Assembly (NCBI GenBank): GCA_020250175.1
Contig: JADCEN010000013.1
Coordinates: 124,001 to 188,000 of the forward strand
Origin: Rhodobacter sp.
GTDB taxonomy: Bacteria > Pseudomonadota > Alphaproteobacteria > Rhodobacterales > Rhodobacteraceae
Reading direction: 5' to 3'
Length of the DNA: 64,000 nt
Position numbers and translations under genes: made by a program. Every line of letters begins with the position of its first letter. Position 1 is the first letter of the stretch. Under the pieces are notes generated by a model that saw only the letters and a program-made list of their open reading frames with translations, did not search any database and had not been told where the DNA came from. Below are positions 8,406 through 16,659 of this stretch, piece after piece.

Positions 8406-9311
8406 TCAGCCCTCGGCGCGGCCGTTCTGATAATACCGTTCCAGCGCCGAGGCGGTGTTGCGCAGATTGGCCTCGCGGCTGTTGCCCTCTTCGAACAGCA
8501 GGCTGATGTAAAGCAGATCGATCAGGTAAAGCTGGCTGATCCTGCCTTCCAGAAAATCTCCGTAAAGGGGGACCGAAGGCGTGTCGGAATTCCAGGTGAT
8601 CAGGGTCTCGTTCGCCGCGCGGGCCACGGGAGACGCCGGATCCGACGTGACCGCGATGGTCTGTGCGCCCTTTTCGCGCGCCAGCTTCAGTGCGCTGGCG
8701 ATCCCCAGCGTCATCCCGGTATGCGAGATGCCGACCATCACATCCTGCGGTCCCATATTGGCCGCCAGAACAACCTGCGTATAGTGGTCACTGCAGGAGA
8801 TGGCATCGAGACCGGCCTTGATGAACAGATGCGCCGCCTCGTCGCAGATCGCGGCAGCACCTCCGACGCCAACCAGCACGACCTTGTGCGCGCGCCGGAT
8901 GGTCGAGACGCATCGGTCAACCCGTGCCGTGTCCAGCATCCGCTGCGTCCCCTGAATGCTGGCCGACAGCAGGTTCGCGAGTTTGGTCGACGCCATGATG
9001 ACCGTATCGGTCTGCTCGAAATCGGCAGGGATGTTGACATAACCCGACCGGGTGACAGCCCCTTCGGCCAGCGACATCTTGAGGTCGGAAAAGCCGGAAT
9101 ACCCAAGCGCGCGGCTGACCCGGCTGATCGTGGCCTCGGACAGGCCAAGCACTTGTGCCAGTTCGGTGATCGACAGTTTCATCCGGGTTCCAGCGTGGTT
9201 GCGCAGATAGTCGGCAACGATGCGTTCGGACTTCCGCAGGTTCGCGTAACGATCCTGTATCCTCTGGACAAGATCGCCCCCGGCGGGGGGCGTGGCTGTC
9301 GGGTCTGGCAT
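8406..9311 (-). CDS. MurR/RpiR-family transcriptional regulator (HTH + SIS)
   Basis: A 301-aa repressor-type regulator with an N-terminal RpiR helix-turn-helix (LAQVLGLSEATISRVSRALG) and a C-terminal SIS phosphosugar-binding domain (VVLVGVGGAAAICDEAAHLF, ISHTGMTLG). The start at 9311 is chosen because GGAG lies just upstream; the open frame extends to 9422 without support. It sits between the two catabolic operons and is divergent from the dehydrogenase operon, so it is the likely regulator of both, with a phosphorylated sugar as effector. This is established behaviour of the family and inference for this locus. Confidence 0.92.
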   Translation of the reverse strand: MPDPTATPPAGGDLVQRIQDRYANLRKSERIVADYLRNHAGTRMKLSITELAQVLGLSEATISRVSRALGYSGFSDLKMSLAEGAVTRSGYVNIPADFEQTDTVIMASTKLANLLSASIQGTQRMLDTARVDRCVSTIRRAHKVVLVGVGGAAAICDEAAHLFIKAGLDAISCSDHYTQVVLAANMGPQDVMVGISHTGMTLGIASALKLAREKGAQTIAVTSDPASPVARAANETLITWNSDTPSVPLYGDFLEGRISQLYLIDLLYISLLFEEGNSREANLRNTASALERYYQNGRAEG

Positions 9312-9603
9312 CTCGGTCTCCGTGCTTTTGCTGAAAGTTAGCGTCGCCTTGGCCAGTGAGGAAGTATTTTTCACGCCCTGGCCCATCAAGGGCGGGCCTT
9401 TGCCGCAGCCACAGGTCAGCAACCGATTGATATTCCCCGGGACGGCGGCGCGGCATGGTCACGGAAGAAAGCTTTTTTCAGAAATGGGGCTGTTCGCGAG
9501 CCGTCTTGCAAAAAATTTCCTCGACAACTCCACGCCGCCCGGCCTAATTTATTGCAATGAAACTTGAGGCCTAGGCCGATTCCGTCGGCGGCAGGGAGGA
9601 AAG
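9312..9603. promoter_or_regulatory. Divergent control region between rpiR-type gene and E1 alpha operon
   Basis: A 292-base region without a credible gene, clearly AT-richer than its surroundings between about 9465 and 9570. A possible rightward promoter is TCGACA (9521-9526), an 18-base spacer and TAATTT (9545-9550), about 55 bases before the E1 alpha start. A-tract and T-tract segments (AAAGCTTT near 9470, GCAAAAAATTTCC near 9508) are candidate RpiR-type operator elements, but no clean dyad can be fixed by eye. Confidence 0.45.
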
Positions 9604-10590
9604 ATGAACGAAGGAAAGCCAATCCAGAATGCGCCTCCGCGCGAGATTCTGGAGAAAATTTTCCGCACAGCCTACAAGATCCGCGTTTTCGAGACAGAAG
9701 GGATCAAGCTGTACCGGCAAGGGCTGATCCGGGGATACTTTCACCCTTATCTCGGGCAGGAAGGCATCGCTGCCGGCGTGTGCGCGGCGTTGAAGGACGG
9801 CGACTTCATTGCATCGACGCACCGTGGCCATGGCCATTGCATCGCCTGGGGTGCCAGCGTCCGGAAGATGGTGGCGGAGCTGCTGCAAAAGGAGACCGGC
9901 TATTGCAAGGGCTACGGCGGCTCGATGCACATCGCTGACATTTCCACGGGGAACCTGGGTGCGAACGGCATTGTGGGCGCAGGCACGCCCCTTGGTGTGG
10001 GCGCGGCACTGGCCAGTCAGGTGCGCGGATCCGATGCGGTGACGGTCACCTTCTCGACCGACGGTGCTTCCAACAACGGCACCTTCCTGGAAAGCCTGAA
10101 CCTCGCGGCAATCTGGAACCTGAACTTCATACTGGTGATCGAGAACAACGGCTATGCCGTCTCGACCCGGATCGACGAATCCACCCGCGACACCGATCTG
10201 TACAAGCGCGGCCTGGCCATCGGGGTGGAAAGCCATCAGGTCGATGGCAACGATCCTGTCGAGGTGCATCGCGTGACGATGCAGGCGGTCAAGACCTGCC
10301 GTGCAGGCAAGGGTCCGGTGCTGATCGAGGCCAAGACCTACCGCCACATGGGCCATCACGTGAATGACCCCGGCAAGTATATGCCCGAGGACGAGTTGGC
10401 CCATTACAAAGCCCGCGACCCCGTCGACCGTGCGCGCGCCGCGCTGAAGGAAATGGCGGGTTTCAGCGATGCCGAAATCGGGGCCATCGAGGCCGAAGCA
10501 GCAGCCGAATTCGCCGATGCGGTCGAGTTCTCGGTCAAAAGCCCGGAAGTCACGGCGGAGTCCTTTGCGGCTTTCGCGCAGGGTTACTGA
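9604..10590 (+). CDS. Thiamine-diphosphate-dependent dehydrogenase E1, alpha subunit (AcoA/PdhA-like)
   Basis: A 328-aa alpha subunit of a 2-oxoacid or acetoin dehydrogenase. It has the substrate/TPP-region motifs RGYFHPYLGQEGIA, STHRGHGHCIAWG and GYGGSMHIAD and the TPP-Mg motif TDGASNNGTFLESLN followed by FILVIENNGYAVST. The length matches AcoA-type subunits. An AGGGAGGAAAG ribosome site precedes the ATG. It is the first gene of the second rightward operon, followed by E1 beta after 24 bases. With the AcoC-like gene nearby, an acyloin or alpha-diketone substrate is more likely than pyruvate. Confidence 0.93.
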   Translation: MNEGKPIQNAPPREILEKIFRTAYKIRVFETEGIKLYRQGLIRGYFHPYLGQEGIAAGVCAALKDGDFIASTHRGHGHCIAWGASVRKMVAELLQKETGYCKGYGGSMHIADISTGNLGANGIVGAGTPLGVGAALASQVRGSDAVTVTFSTDGASNNGTFLESLNLAAIWNLNFILVIENNGYAVSTRIDESTRDTDLYKRGLAIGVESHQVDGNDPVEVHRVTMQAVKTCRAGKGPVLIEAKTYRHMGHHVNDPGKYMPEDELAHYKARDPVDRARAALKEMAGFSDAEIGAIEAEAAAEFADAVEFSVKSPEVTAESFAAFAQGY

Positions 10591-10614
10591 CCGCATCACT
10601 GGGAGGACGACATC

Positions 10615-11622
10615 ATGGCAGAGCGCGAGCTTATGTACCGCGAGGCGCTTCGCGAGGCGATCGACGAAGAGATGGCCCGCGACCCGACGGTGTTCATCAT
10701 CGGCGAAGGCATCGCCGAACGTGGCGGGTCCTACAAGGTGACCGAGGGTCTGCTGGCCAAATACGGCCCGGGCCGGGTTCGCGACACTCCGATTGCCGAG
10801 GCCGGGATGATCGGCGTCGGTGTGGGTGCGGCAATCGCCGGCGCGCGGCCCATTGTCGAGATTCTATACGTCGATTTCGCGATGCTGGGTATGGACATGA
10901 TCGTCAACCAGGCCGCGAAGTTCCGCCTGATGACAGGCGGCGAGGGGCGGGTGCCATTTGTCATGCGCACCCAGGGCGGCACCGGCGGCGGTGTGGCGGC
11001 GCAGCACAGCCAGTCGCTTGAGGCACTGTTCTACCACATTCCCGGTCTTCGGGTTATCATGCCCTCGACCCCGGCCGATGCGAAGGGCCTGCTGAAATAC
11101 GCGCTGCGCCAGCCCGACCCGGTGATGTTCCTCGAGCACAAGCACCTGTACATGACCAAGGGCATGGTGCCGGACGGCGAGCATATCGTCGAATTCGGCA
11201 AGGGCGACATCAAGCGGGCGGGCACAGATGTGACCGTCATCGCCTGGTCGAACATGGTGCCGCGCACCCTTGAGGCCGCCGAAGAACTTTCGCTGCAGGG
11301 CATCTCGGTCGAGGTGATCGACCCGCGAACCCTGGTGCCGCTTGACCGCGCGATGATCCTGGCCTCGGTGTCCCGGACACGGCGCTGCGTGATCGTGCAG
11401 GAGGCCAACCGTCGTGGCGGCGTCGCCTCGGACATCTGCTCGATCATCCTGGAGGAAGCGTTCTGGGAACTGGACGCCCCGATCGAGATCGTGGCCGGGC
11501 TTGACATTCCGGTACCCTTCAACCTGGCGCTGGAGAAGGCGTCGGTGCCACAGAAGGACGATGTAATCGCGGCCGTGCGCCGGACGCTGCATGAGTCTCC
11601 GGTTGCCCGGGCTGCCGGGTAA
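10615..11622 (+). CDS. Thiamine-diphosphate-dependent dehydrogenase E1, beta subunit (AcoB/PdhB-like)
   Basis: A 335-aa beta subunit with the typical start (MYREALREAIDEEMARDP), GEGIAERGGSYKVTEGL, DTPIAEAGMIGVGVGAA and the C-terminal DIPVPFNLALEKASVP. It forms the alpha2beta2 E1 with the preceding gene and completes the TPP site. GGGAGGACGAC precedes the ATG. A transaldolase-like gene starts 10 bases after its stop, where a plain pyruvate or acetoin operon would have the E2 gene. Confidence 0.94.
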   Translation: MAERELMYREALREAIDEEMARDPTVFIIGEGIAERGGSYKVTEGLLAKYGPGRVRDTPIAEAGMIGVGVGAAIAGARPIVEILYVDFAMLGMDMIVNQAAKFRLMTGGEGRVPFVMRTQGGTGGGVAAQHSQSLEALFYHIPGLRVIMPSTPADAKGLLKYALRQPDPVMFLEHKHLYMTKGMVPDGEHIVEFGKGDIKRAGTDVTVIAWSNMVPRTLEAAEELSLQGISVEVIDPRTLVPLDRAMILASVSRTRRCVIVQEANRRGGVASDICSIILEEAFWELDAPIEIVAGLDIPVPFNLALEKASVPQKDDVIAAVRRTLHESPVARAAG

Positions 11623-11632
11623 GAAGGCCGAC

Positions 11633-12850
11633 ATGCCGCTGCATATCCTTGAAAAGCCTGCCGCCACCACCCCGAACTGCAAGATCTGGCGGGACAGGTT
11701 ACCACGGGTGTTCAAGACCCGGAAGAAGACGATCCTTGCCGCCGCGCCGGATGCCAAACGGGCCGGGCGGGACGCCAGGCTGAGCTGTCTGTTCCCCTTT
11801 CAGGCGGCCGGTGAAGGCCGCGTGGGGTTCAGCGGCGGTACCGCGAACCCGCCGCTGGCTTTGCAGGCGATCCGGAACGATCCCCGCTTCTGGATGGCAG
11901 AGCTTTGCCGCATTGCCGCAGAAAACCCCGGCGACGATGTTGAGGGTATCTGCTGGCAAACCCGCCTCGATGTCTTGCGCCGCAGCGCGGCGCTGATCCA
12001 GCCGGTGTACGAGGCGTCGGACGGACGCAACGGCAATGTGTCCGGTCAGGTTGATCCACGCCTTGCCAACGACTTCGACCTTATGCTGGCGCAGGGCCTG
12101 GAGCTTGCAACGCTGGGCCGGAACCTGATGGTCAGTATCCCCGGCAGCGCCGAAGGCTGCCGCGTGATCGAGGAACTGACCACGCGCGGCATCCCGACCC
12201 ATGCCACCACCTCGTTCACCCTGTGGCAGTACCAGGCTTGCATGGATGCGGTCACGCGCGGGCTTGACTGGGCGCGGGCTGCGGGCATCGACCTGTCGCG
12301 GTGGCGGTCGGTCATTCCCCGCATGTCGGCCCGGCCGGGCAACCTCGGTGACCTGACGGCTCAGACCGGGCGGCGCGGCGTCACCCTGACCCCGGAAGAA
12401 ATCCTGCATGGCGAAATGGCCGTGCTGGGGCGCGCCTGTCACCATGGCAAGGCCATCGGCCATCTTGGGAAGATGCTGCAAGGCTCGCTGCGCGTGATCG
12501 ATCAGGGCGAAGGCAGCAAGGCGTCGTCATGGCATATCGAAAAGATCGCGGGCGGTGATCCGGGCTGCACCTGCCCGCCCGGGCGCATCGCGCAGCTGAC
12601 GCAGGCCGGGGACCGCCTGCCGGAATTCGACCCTTTCGCCATCGACGGGGAACCGCAAGCCGGGGTCATCGCCAGGCTGCGGCAACGTCCCTGCTTCCGG
12701 CAAGCCCGTGACTTCACCGGGATGAAGCCGAAGGGAGTCGGCAGCTTCGGTGCCTTTGCCGCGACAGCCACCGGGTTTGCCGCAGCCGCCCGGAAAACCG
12801 TGGATTTCGTCGCCCGCGCGCTGGAAAGCGCCCGGTCGTGCGCCGCTTGA
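11633..12850 (+). CDS. Transaldolase-fold protein with altered active site
   Basis: A 405-aa protein with clear transaldolase-family sequence: FSGGTANPPLALQAI (the family's TTNPSL region), GNVSGQVDPRL and LMVSIPGSAEGCRVI followed by GIPTHATTSFTLWQYQ. The position of the Schiff-base lysine (K132 in TalB, K85 in FSA) is Ser168, and the usual Glu of VSxEVDPR is Gln139. Gln also occurs in FSA, but the missing lysine argues against normal transaldolase chemistry. The start at 11633 has AAGAAGG upstream; an earlier ATG at 11591 would overlap E1 beta. It lies between E1 beta and the lipoyl protein, so it may be a substrate-binding or lyase component of the same pathway. Its function is unknown. Confidence 0.82.
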   Translation: MPLHILEKPAATTPNCKIWRDRLPRVFKTRKKTILAAAPDAKRAGRDARLSCLFPFQAAGEGRVGFSGGTANPPLALQAIRNDPRFWMAELCRIAAENPGDDVEGICWQTRLDVLRRSAALIQPVYEASDGRNGNVSGQVDPRLANDFDLMLAQGLELATLGRNLMVSIPGSAEGCRVIEELTTRGIPTHATTSFTLWQYQACMDAVTRGLDWARAAGIDLSRWRSVIPRMSARPGNLGDLTAQTGRRGVTLTPEEILHGEMAVLGRACHHGKAIGHLGKMLQGSLRVIDQGEGSKASSWHIEKIAGGDPGCTCPPGRIAQLTQAGDRLPEFDPFAIDGEPQAGVIARLRQRPCFRQARDFTGMKPKGVGSFGAFAATATGFAAAARKTVDFVARALESARSCAA

Positions 12851-12861
12851 GGAGGAACGAC

Positions 12862-14139
12862 ATGGCACAGCCCATTCTGGTGCCCCAGGTCGGACAGGAC
12901 CTGACCGAGGCAAAGATCGTCGAACTGCTCGTGAAGCTGGGCGACACCGTGAAGAAGGGTGATCTGGTGGCCGTGGTGGAATCCGAGAAGGCCAGCTTCG
13001 AGGTCGAGGCCTTCGCCGAGGGCATCGTCATCAGCCTGCCCTTTGCGGTGGGGGATGTGGCCCCGGTGCTGGAGCCGCTGATGCATCTTGGCGCGGCAGG
13101 CGAGGAAATTGCCATCGACGCCACCATTGCCCCGGCGGCGGCCCCCGCCGCAAATCCGGCTGACACGGGTCCGGCGGCTGTGGCAAGTGCCTTGGCCCCC
13201 CTTCGGCCTGGTGGCAATGGCGGTCCGGTCAATGCCGCCCGCCGTGCCTCGCCCGTGGCCAGACTTCAGGCTGCGGCGCGCGGCCTTGACGTTGCCGATA
13301 TTGCGGGCAGCGGCCCGCGCGGCGCGGTTGTGCTGAAGGATGTGCTCGGGCTGGCACATTCAGCAGGCGCAGGCGGCGACATGCTTGAAATCCGGACGCT
13401 CCAGTCGGGTCAGGGGACGCCCGTGGTCTTCCTGCATGGCTTCGGGGCGGATTTGTCGGCGTGGCGGCCCCTTCTTGCGGATCTGGGTCTGGGCCTGCCG
13501 CTGATGGCGCTTGACCTGCCGGGCCACGGATCGTCGCGCGGGCATCACGCGGCGGGCTTTGCCGAAATCGTTGCCGCCGTTGGGCAAAGCCTGCAAGGGA
13601 TGGCCGCCGGGGTGCATCTGGTCGGCCACTCGCTTGGTGCCGCTGTGGCTGCGGCGCTGACAGAACGTGCCGGTCTTGACGTGCGGTCGCTGACGCTGAT
13701 CGCCCCGGCCGGGCTGGGACCATGGGTCAACGGCGACTTCGTGAAAGGGTTCCTCGAGGCGCGGTCCGAACCCGCGCTGGCCGCCTGGATGCGGCGGCTG
13801 GTCTGCGATCCGGCAAGCCTTGCGCCGGTGCTGGTGCGCGCCACGCTGGCCGCGCGCGCCGATTCCGGTCTGGTTCCGGCCCAGGAACGGACAGCCATTG
13901 CCCTGTTCGAAGGGTCGACGCAGCTTTTTTCGGTGGCCGAGGCGCTGCGCCGGTTCCTGGGCCCCTGCACCGTGATCGCAGGGCGCGACGATGCCATCAT
14001 CAGCCTGCGCGACATCGAAACGTCATTGCCCGGCAACGTGGCCCTGCACCGCCTGGCTCAGGTCGGCCACCTGCCGCAGGTCGAGGCCCCGCGCCTTGTC
14101 CAGGCGCTGATCGCGCGCTCCATCCGATCTGCCGGGTGA
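12862..14139 (+). CDS. AcoC-like lipoyl / E3-binding / alpha-beta hydrolase fusion
   Basis: A 425-aa three-part protein. Residues 1-80 are a lipoyl domain with the lipoylation motif ESEKAS (Lys43). About residues 120-165 form a peripheral-subunit (E3-binding) domain (ASPVARLQAAARGLDVADIAGSG). Residues 175-425 are an alpha/beta hydrolase with FLHGFGADLSAW, nucleophile motif GHSLG (Ser257), GRDDAI (Asp376/377) and VGHLPQ (His403). AcoC of acetoin dehydrogenase has a hydrolase-like domain in place of the chloramphenicol-acetyltransferase-like E2 core, so this is the acyl-transfer component of an acetoin-type complex. GGAGGA precedes the ATG. Confidence 0.9.
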   Translation: MAQPILVPQVGQDLTEAKIVELLVKLGDTVKKGDLVAVVESEKASFEVEAFAEGIVISLPFAVGDVAPVLEPLMHLGAAGEEIAIDATIAPAAAPAANPADTGPAAVASALAPLRPGGNGGPVNAARRASPVARLQAAARGLDVADIAGSGPRGAVVLKDVLGLAHSAGAGGDMLEIRTLQSGQGTPVVFLHGFGADLSAWRPLLADLGLGLPLMALDLPGHGSSRGHHAAGFAEIVAAVGQSLQGMAAGVHLVGHSLGAAVAAALTERAGLDVRSLTLIAPAGLGPWVNGDFVKGFLEARSEPALAAWMRRLVCDPASLAPVLVRATLAARADSGLVPAQERTAIALFEGSTQLFSVAEALRRFLGPCTVIAGRDDAIISLRDIETSLPGNVALHRLAQVGHLPQVEAPRLVQALIARSIRSAG

Positions 14140-14151
14140 ATGTGGACCGAA

Positions 14152-14186
14152 CCCGCGCCGCACCGGAGCGGCGCGGGCCTTGTTCT
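14152..14186 (+). terminator. Probable terminator after the AcoC-like gene
   Basis: CCCGCGCCG (14152-14160) and CGGCGCGGG (14169-14177) form a perfect 9-bp GC stem with an 8-base loop, followed by CCTTGTTCT. It lies 12 bases after the stop at 14139. The T-run is short, so termination would be partial, reducing read-through into the dihydrolipoamide dehydrogenase gene. Confidence 0.5.
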
Positions 14187-14470
14187 GGCACTGGCCGGTC
14201 CGGCAGGGACCTTGGCCCTTACGGGAAGCGCCGCAGATGCACCACACGCCCAAGGTCACCGATGCCCGGTCGGCTGATGCCATCCGCGTTCCGGTCGCAG
14301 ATGCGGCAGAACATGCGGGCCTGGGCGACCCCGGCATGGCGTTTGCCATGCGCGGCGCGGTGCCCGGGCCGCGGGATGACGCGCGCGTGCGGGGGGAAGC
14401 GGCACCGTGCCCTGGCCGGGACGGGATTCCGGGTGAAACCGGCGGGATTGTCAGGAAGGAAGGTTATGGT

Positions 14471-14566
14471 GCCCCGGCCCCTGCCCCGGTGTTGTGCCGC
14501 CATTTCGGCATCATGCCCAAGACTGTGGCCGACCGGGCACGCGCGCAGATCTCAGGACGGGCATGA
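14471..14566 (+). pseudogene. Possible transposase helix-turn-helix remnant
   Basis: The frame ending at 14566 encodes CRHFGIMPKTVADRARAQ, which resembles the ARRFGINPKTVAKWR helix-turn-helix seen at the start of IS481-type transposases. The upstream part of this frame (from 14180) has no recognisable content. Its TGA overlaps the ATG of the next gene. The match is short, so this is tentative. The whole 14187-14562 stretch otherwise holds no gene I can support. Confidence 0.28.
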
Positions 14567-15960
14567 AAACGCACGATCTTCTCATCATCGGGGCCGGGCC
14601 GGGCGGTTATGTGGCCGCCATCCGGGCACGGCAACTCGGCCTGACGGTTGGTCTGATCGAACGCGCGCATCTGGGTGGCATCTGCCTGAACTGGGGCTGC
14701 ATCCCGACCAAGTCCATGCTCAGGGGCGTGGACCTGCTGCATCAGGCGCAGCATGCCGACCGGTTCGGGCTGCAGCCGCTGTCCCCCGTCGTCGCGCCTG
14801 ACCGGCTGGTCGCGCGCGCGGGCGAGGTGGCGGGCCAGCTTTCCGCCGGGGTTGGCTTCCTGCTGAAGAAGAACGGCGTCGATCTGATCTGGGGCACGGC
14901 GCGGCTGACCGCCCCGGGCGGGGTCGAAGTTGCGGCCTCCGGCACGCCTGCGCCGCGCGGTGCCCTGGGGCCGGGGCATTACGCTGCGGACAACATCATC
15001 CTGGCCACCGGGGCGCGCCCGCGCAGCCTGCCGGGTCTGGAACCCGACGGGCGGCTGATCTGGACCTACTATCAGGCGCTGCGCCCGGCGGCGATACCGG
15101 CTGCCCTTCTGGTGGTGGGTTCCGGGGCGGTCGGGGTGGAATTCGCCAGCATCTATTCGGCCATGGGCAGCAAGGTCACCATTGTCGAACGCGAAGCGCG
15201 GCTGCTTCCGCAGGAAGACGAAGAAATTTCCGGGCTCATGGCCAAGGCGCTTGGCCGCCGTGGGATCGGCCTGCACACGGGGGTCACCGTGGCGCGGCTG
15301 GACCGAAGGGACGAACAGCTTACCGCCCACCTCTGCGATGGCACGGCAGTCACTGCCGACCGGCTCCTCAGCGCGGCAGGGGTGGTTCCGAATGTCGAAG
15401 GGCTTGGCCTTGAGCCATTCGGCGTCGCGTTCGCGCGCGGCGCGGTAAAGACCGACGGGGCCGGGCGGACCGCCCTGCCCGGCCTTTGGGCCATCGGCGA
15501 TGTGGCCGGTGCGCCCATGCTGGCGCATAAGGCCGTCCACGACGGCATCCGCTGCGTCGAGGCCATCGCAGGCCGAAGCTCCGGGGCGCATGGCCCGGTC
15601 CCGTCCTGCATCTATGCTGCGCCGCAGATTTCCTCTGTTGGCCTGACAGAGGCGGCGGCGATTGCTGCGGGACATCAGGTAAAGGTGGGGCGGTTCTCGT
15701 TGCGGGGCAACGGCAAGGCGCTGGTGCTGGGCGAGCCGGACGGCCTGGTGAAGACGGTGTTCGACGCCGCCACGGGCCAACTGCTTGGCGCGCAGGTCAT
15801 CGGCACCGGGGCCAGCGAACTTATCCACGGCTTGACTGTCGCGCTGACGCTGGGTGCCACCCAGACGCAACTGGCGGGCGTGATCTTTCCCCATCCGACG
15901 CTGTCAGAAGCGCTGCATGAATCCGTGCTGGCTGCGGGCGAAGGGGCGATCCATGCCTGA
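14563..15960 (+). CDS. lpdA: Dihydrolipoamide dehydrogenase (E3)
   Basis: A 465-aa flavoprotein that reoxidises the dihydrolipoyl group with NAD+. The FAD motif is GAGPGG (residues 10-15), the redox-active disulfide is CLNWGC (Cys41, Cys46), the NAD motif is VVGSGAVGVEFAS, the second FAD region is GLWAIGDVAG and the C-terminal His motif is FPHPTLSEALHES. The start at 14563 is favoured because the fold begins there; an upstream start at 14494 adds unrelated residues. It serves the complex encoded by the three preceding structural genes, from which it is separated by a stem-loop and a 423-base gap. Confidence 0.94.
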   Translation: MKTHDLLIIGAGPGGYVAAIRARQLGLTVGLIERAHLGGICLNWGCIPTKSMLRGVDLLHQAQHADRFGLQPLSPVVAPDRLVARAGEVAGQLSAGVGFLLKKNGVDLIWGTARLTAPGGVEVAASGTPAPRGALGPGHYAADNIILATGARPRSLPGLEPDGRLIWTYYQALRPAAIPAALLVVGSGAVGVEFASIYSAMGSKVTIVEREARLLPQEDEEISGLMAKALGRRGIGLHTGVTVARLDRRDEQLTAHLCDGTAVTADRLLSAAGVVPNVEGLGLEPFGVAFARGAVKTDGAGRTALPGLWAIGDVAGAPMLAHKAVHDGIRCVEAIAGRSSGAHGPVPSCIYAAPQISSVGLTEAAAIAAGHQVKVGRFSLRGNGKALVLGEPDGLVKTVFDAATGQLLGAQVIGTGASELIHGLTVALTLGATQTQLAGVIFPHPTLSEALHESVLAAGEGAIHA

Positions 15961-16651
15961 TGCCGCACGCGGAACGGTGGTTTTCGACCTGGACGGAACG
16001 CTGGTGGACAGCGCGCCTGACCTTGCTGATGCGCTGGACGCGCTTCTGGCCGAGCGCGGTCTGGCACCGGTGGGGTCGGACGGGGCGCGACGACTGATCG
16101 GTCACGGCATCGCGGAGCTGGTTCGGGCCGGGCTTGACCTGCGCGGAGAGGTGCTGCCGCCGGACGAGCTTGAAGTCGCCGTCAAGCGGTTCATCAAACT
16201 CTACACCACGCATCTTTCGCGCAAGAGCCAGCCCTATCCGGGTGCCGCCGAAACACTGACCCAGCTGCGTCTTGCCGGATGGCGGCTGGTTGTCTGCACC
16301 AACAAGCTCGAGGCCAGCGCCCGCGGCCTGCTCGACGACCTCGGGTTGTTGCCGGCCTTCGCCCTGGTCGCTGGCCCCGATACCTTTGGCGTCGCCAAAC
16401 CCGATCCGGCCCATCTTCTGCGCTGTCTTCCCGAAGGGACGGCCGCGCGCGGACAGGCGGTTCTGGTCGGGGATTCCGAAGTGGACGTGTCCTGTGCCCG
16501 AGCGGCCGGTATTCCGGTGATAGCCGCCAGCTGGGGCTATGCCCGCCGCCCGCTGGCAGAACTCAAACCCGATGCGCTCATATCAAGCCTTGCGGAAGTG
16601 TCGTTTGAGGTCGAACGTCTGATCGGAAGCCGGATGCGCAGGCTGGGCTGA
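15953..16651 (+). CDS. HAD phosphatase, phosphoglycolate-phosphatase-like
   Basis: A 232-aa HAD protein with motif I VVFDLDGTLVDSAPDL, the Gph-like LIGHGIAELV, motif II in VVCTNK, the lysine in VAKPDP and motif IV in VLVGDSEVDV. It is close to Gph (2-phosphoglycolate phosphatase). The start at 15953 overlaps the end of lpdA by 8 bases, indicating coupling. It is the second HAD phosphatase of the locus; Gph-like specificity would suit removal of a two-carbon phosphate formed by sugar cleavage, but broader specificity is common. Confidence 0.88.
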   Translation: MPDAARGTVVFDLDGTLVDSAPDLADALDALLAERGLAPVGSDGARRLIGHGIAELVRAGLDLRGEVLPPDELEVAVKRFIKLYTTHLSRKSQPYPGAAETLTQLRLAGWRLVVCTNKLEASARGLLDDLGLLPAFALVAGPDTFGVAKPDPAHLLRCLPEGTAARGQAVLVGDSEVDVSCARAAGIPVIAASWGYARRPLAELKPDALISSLAEVSFEVERLIGSRMRRLG

Positions 16652-16659
16652 CTGAAGCA

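Noticed and set aside
14464-15894. 476-aa minus-strand open frame over lpdA
   Set aside because: Antisense shadow of dihydrolipoamide dehydrogenase with biased composition and no motifs.
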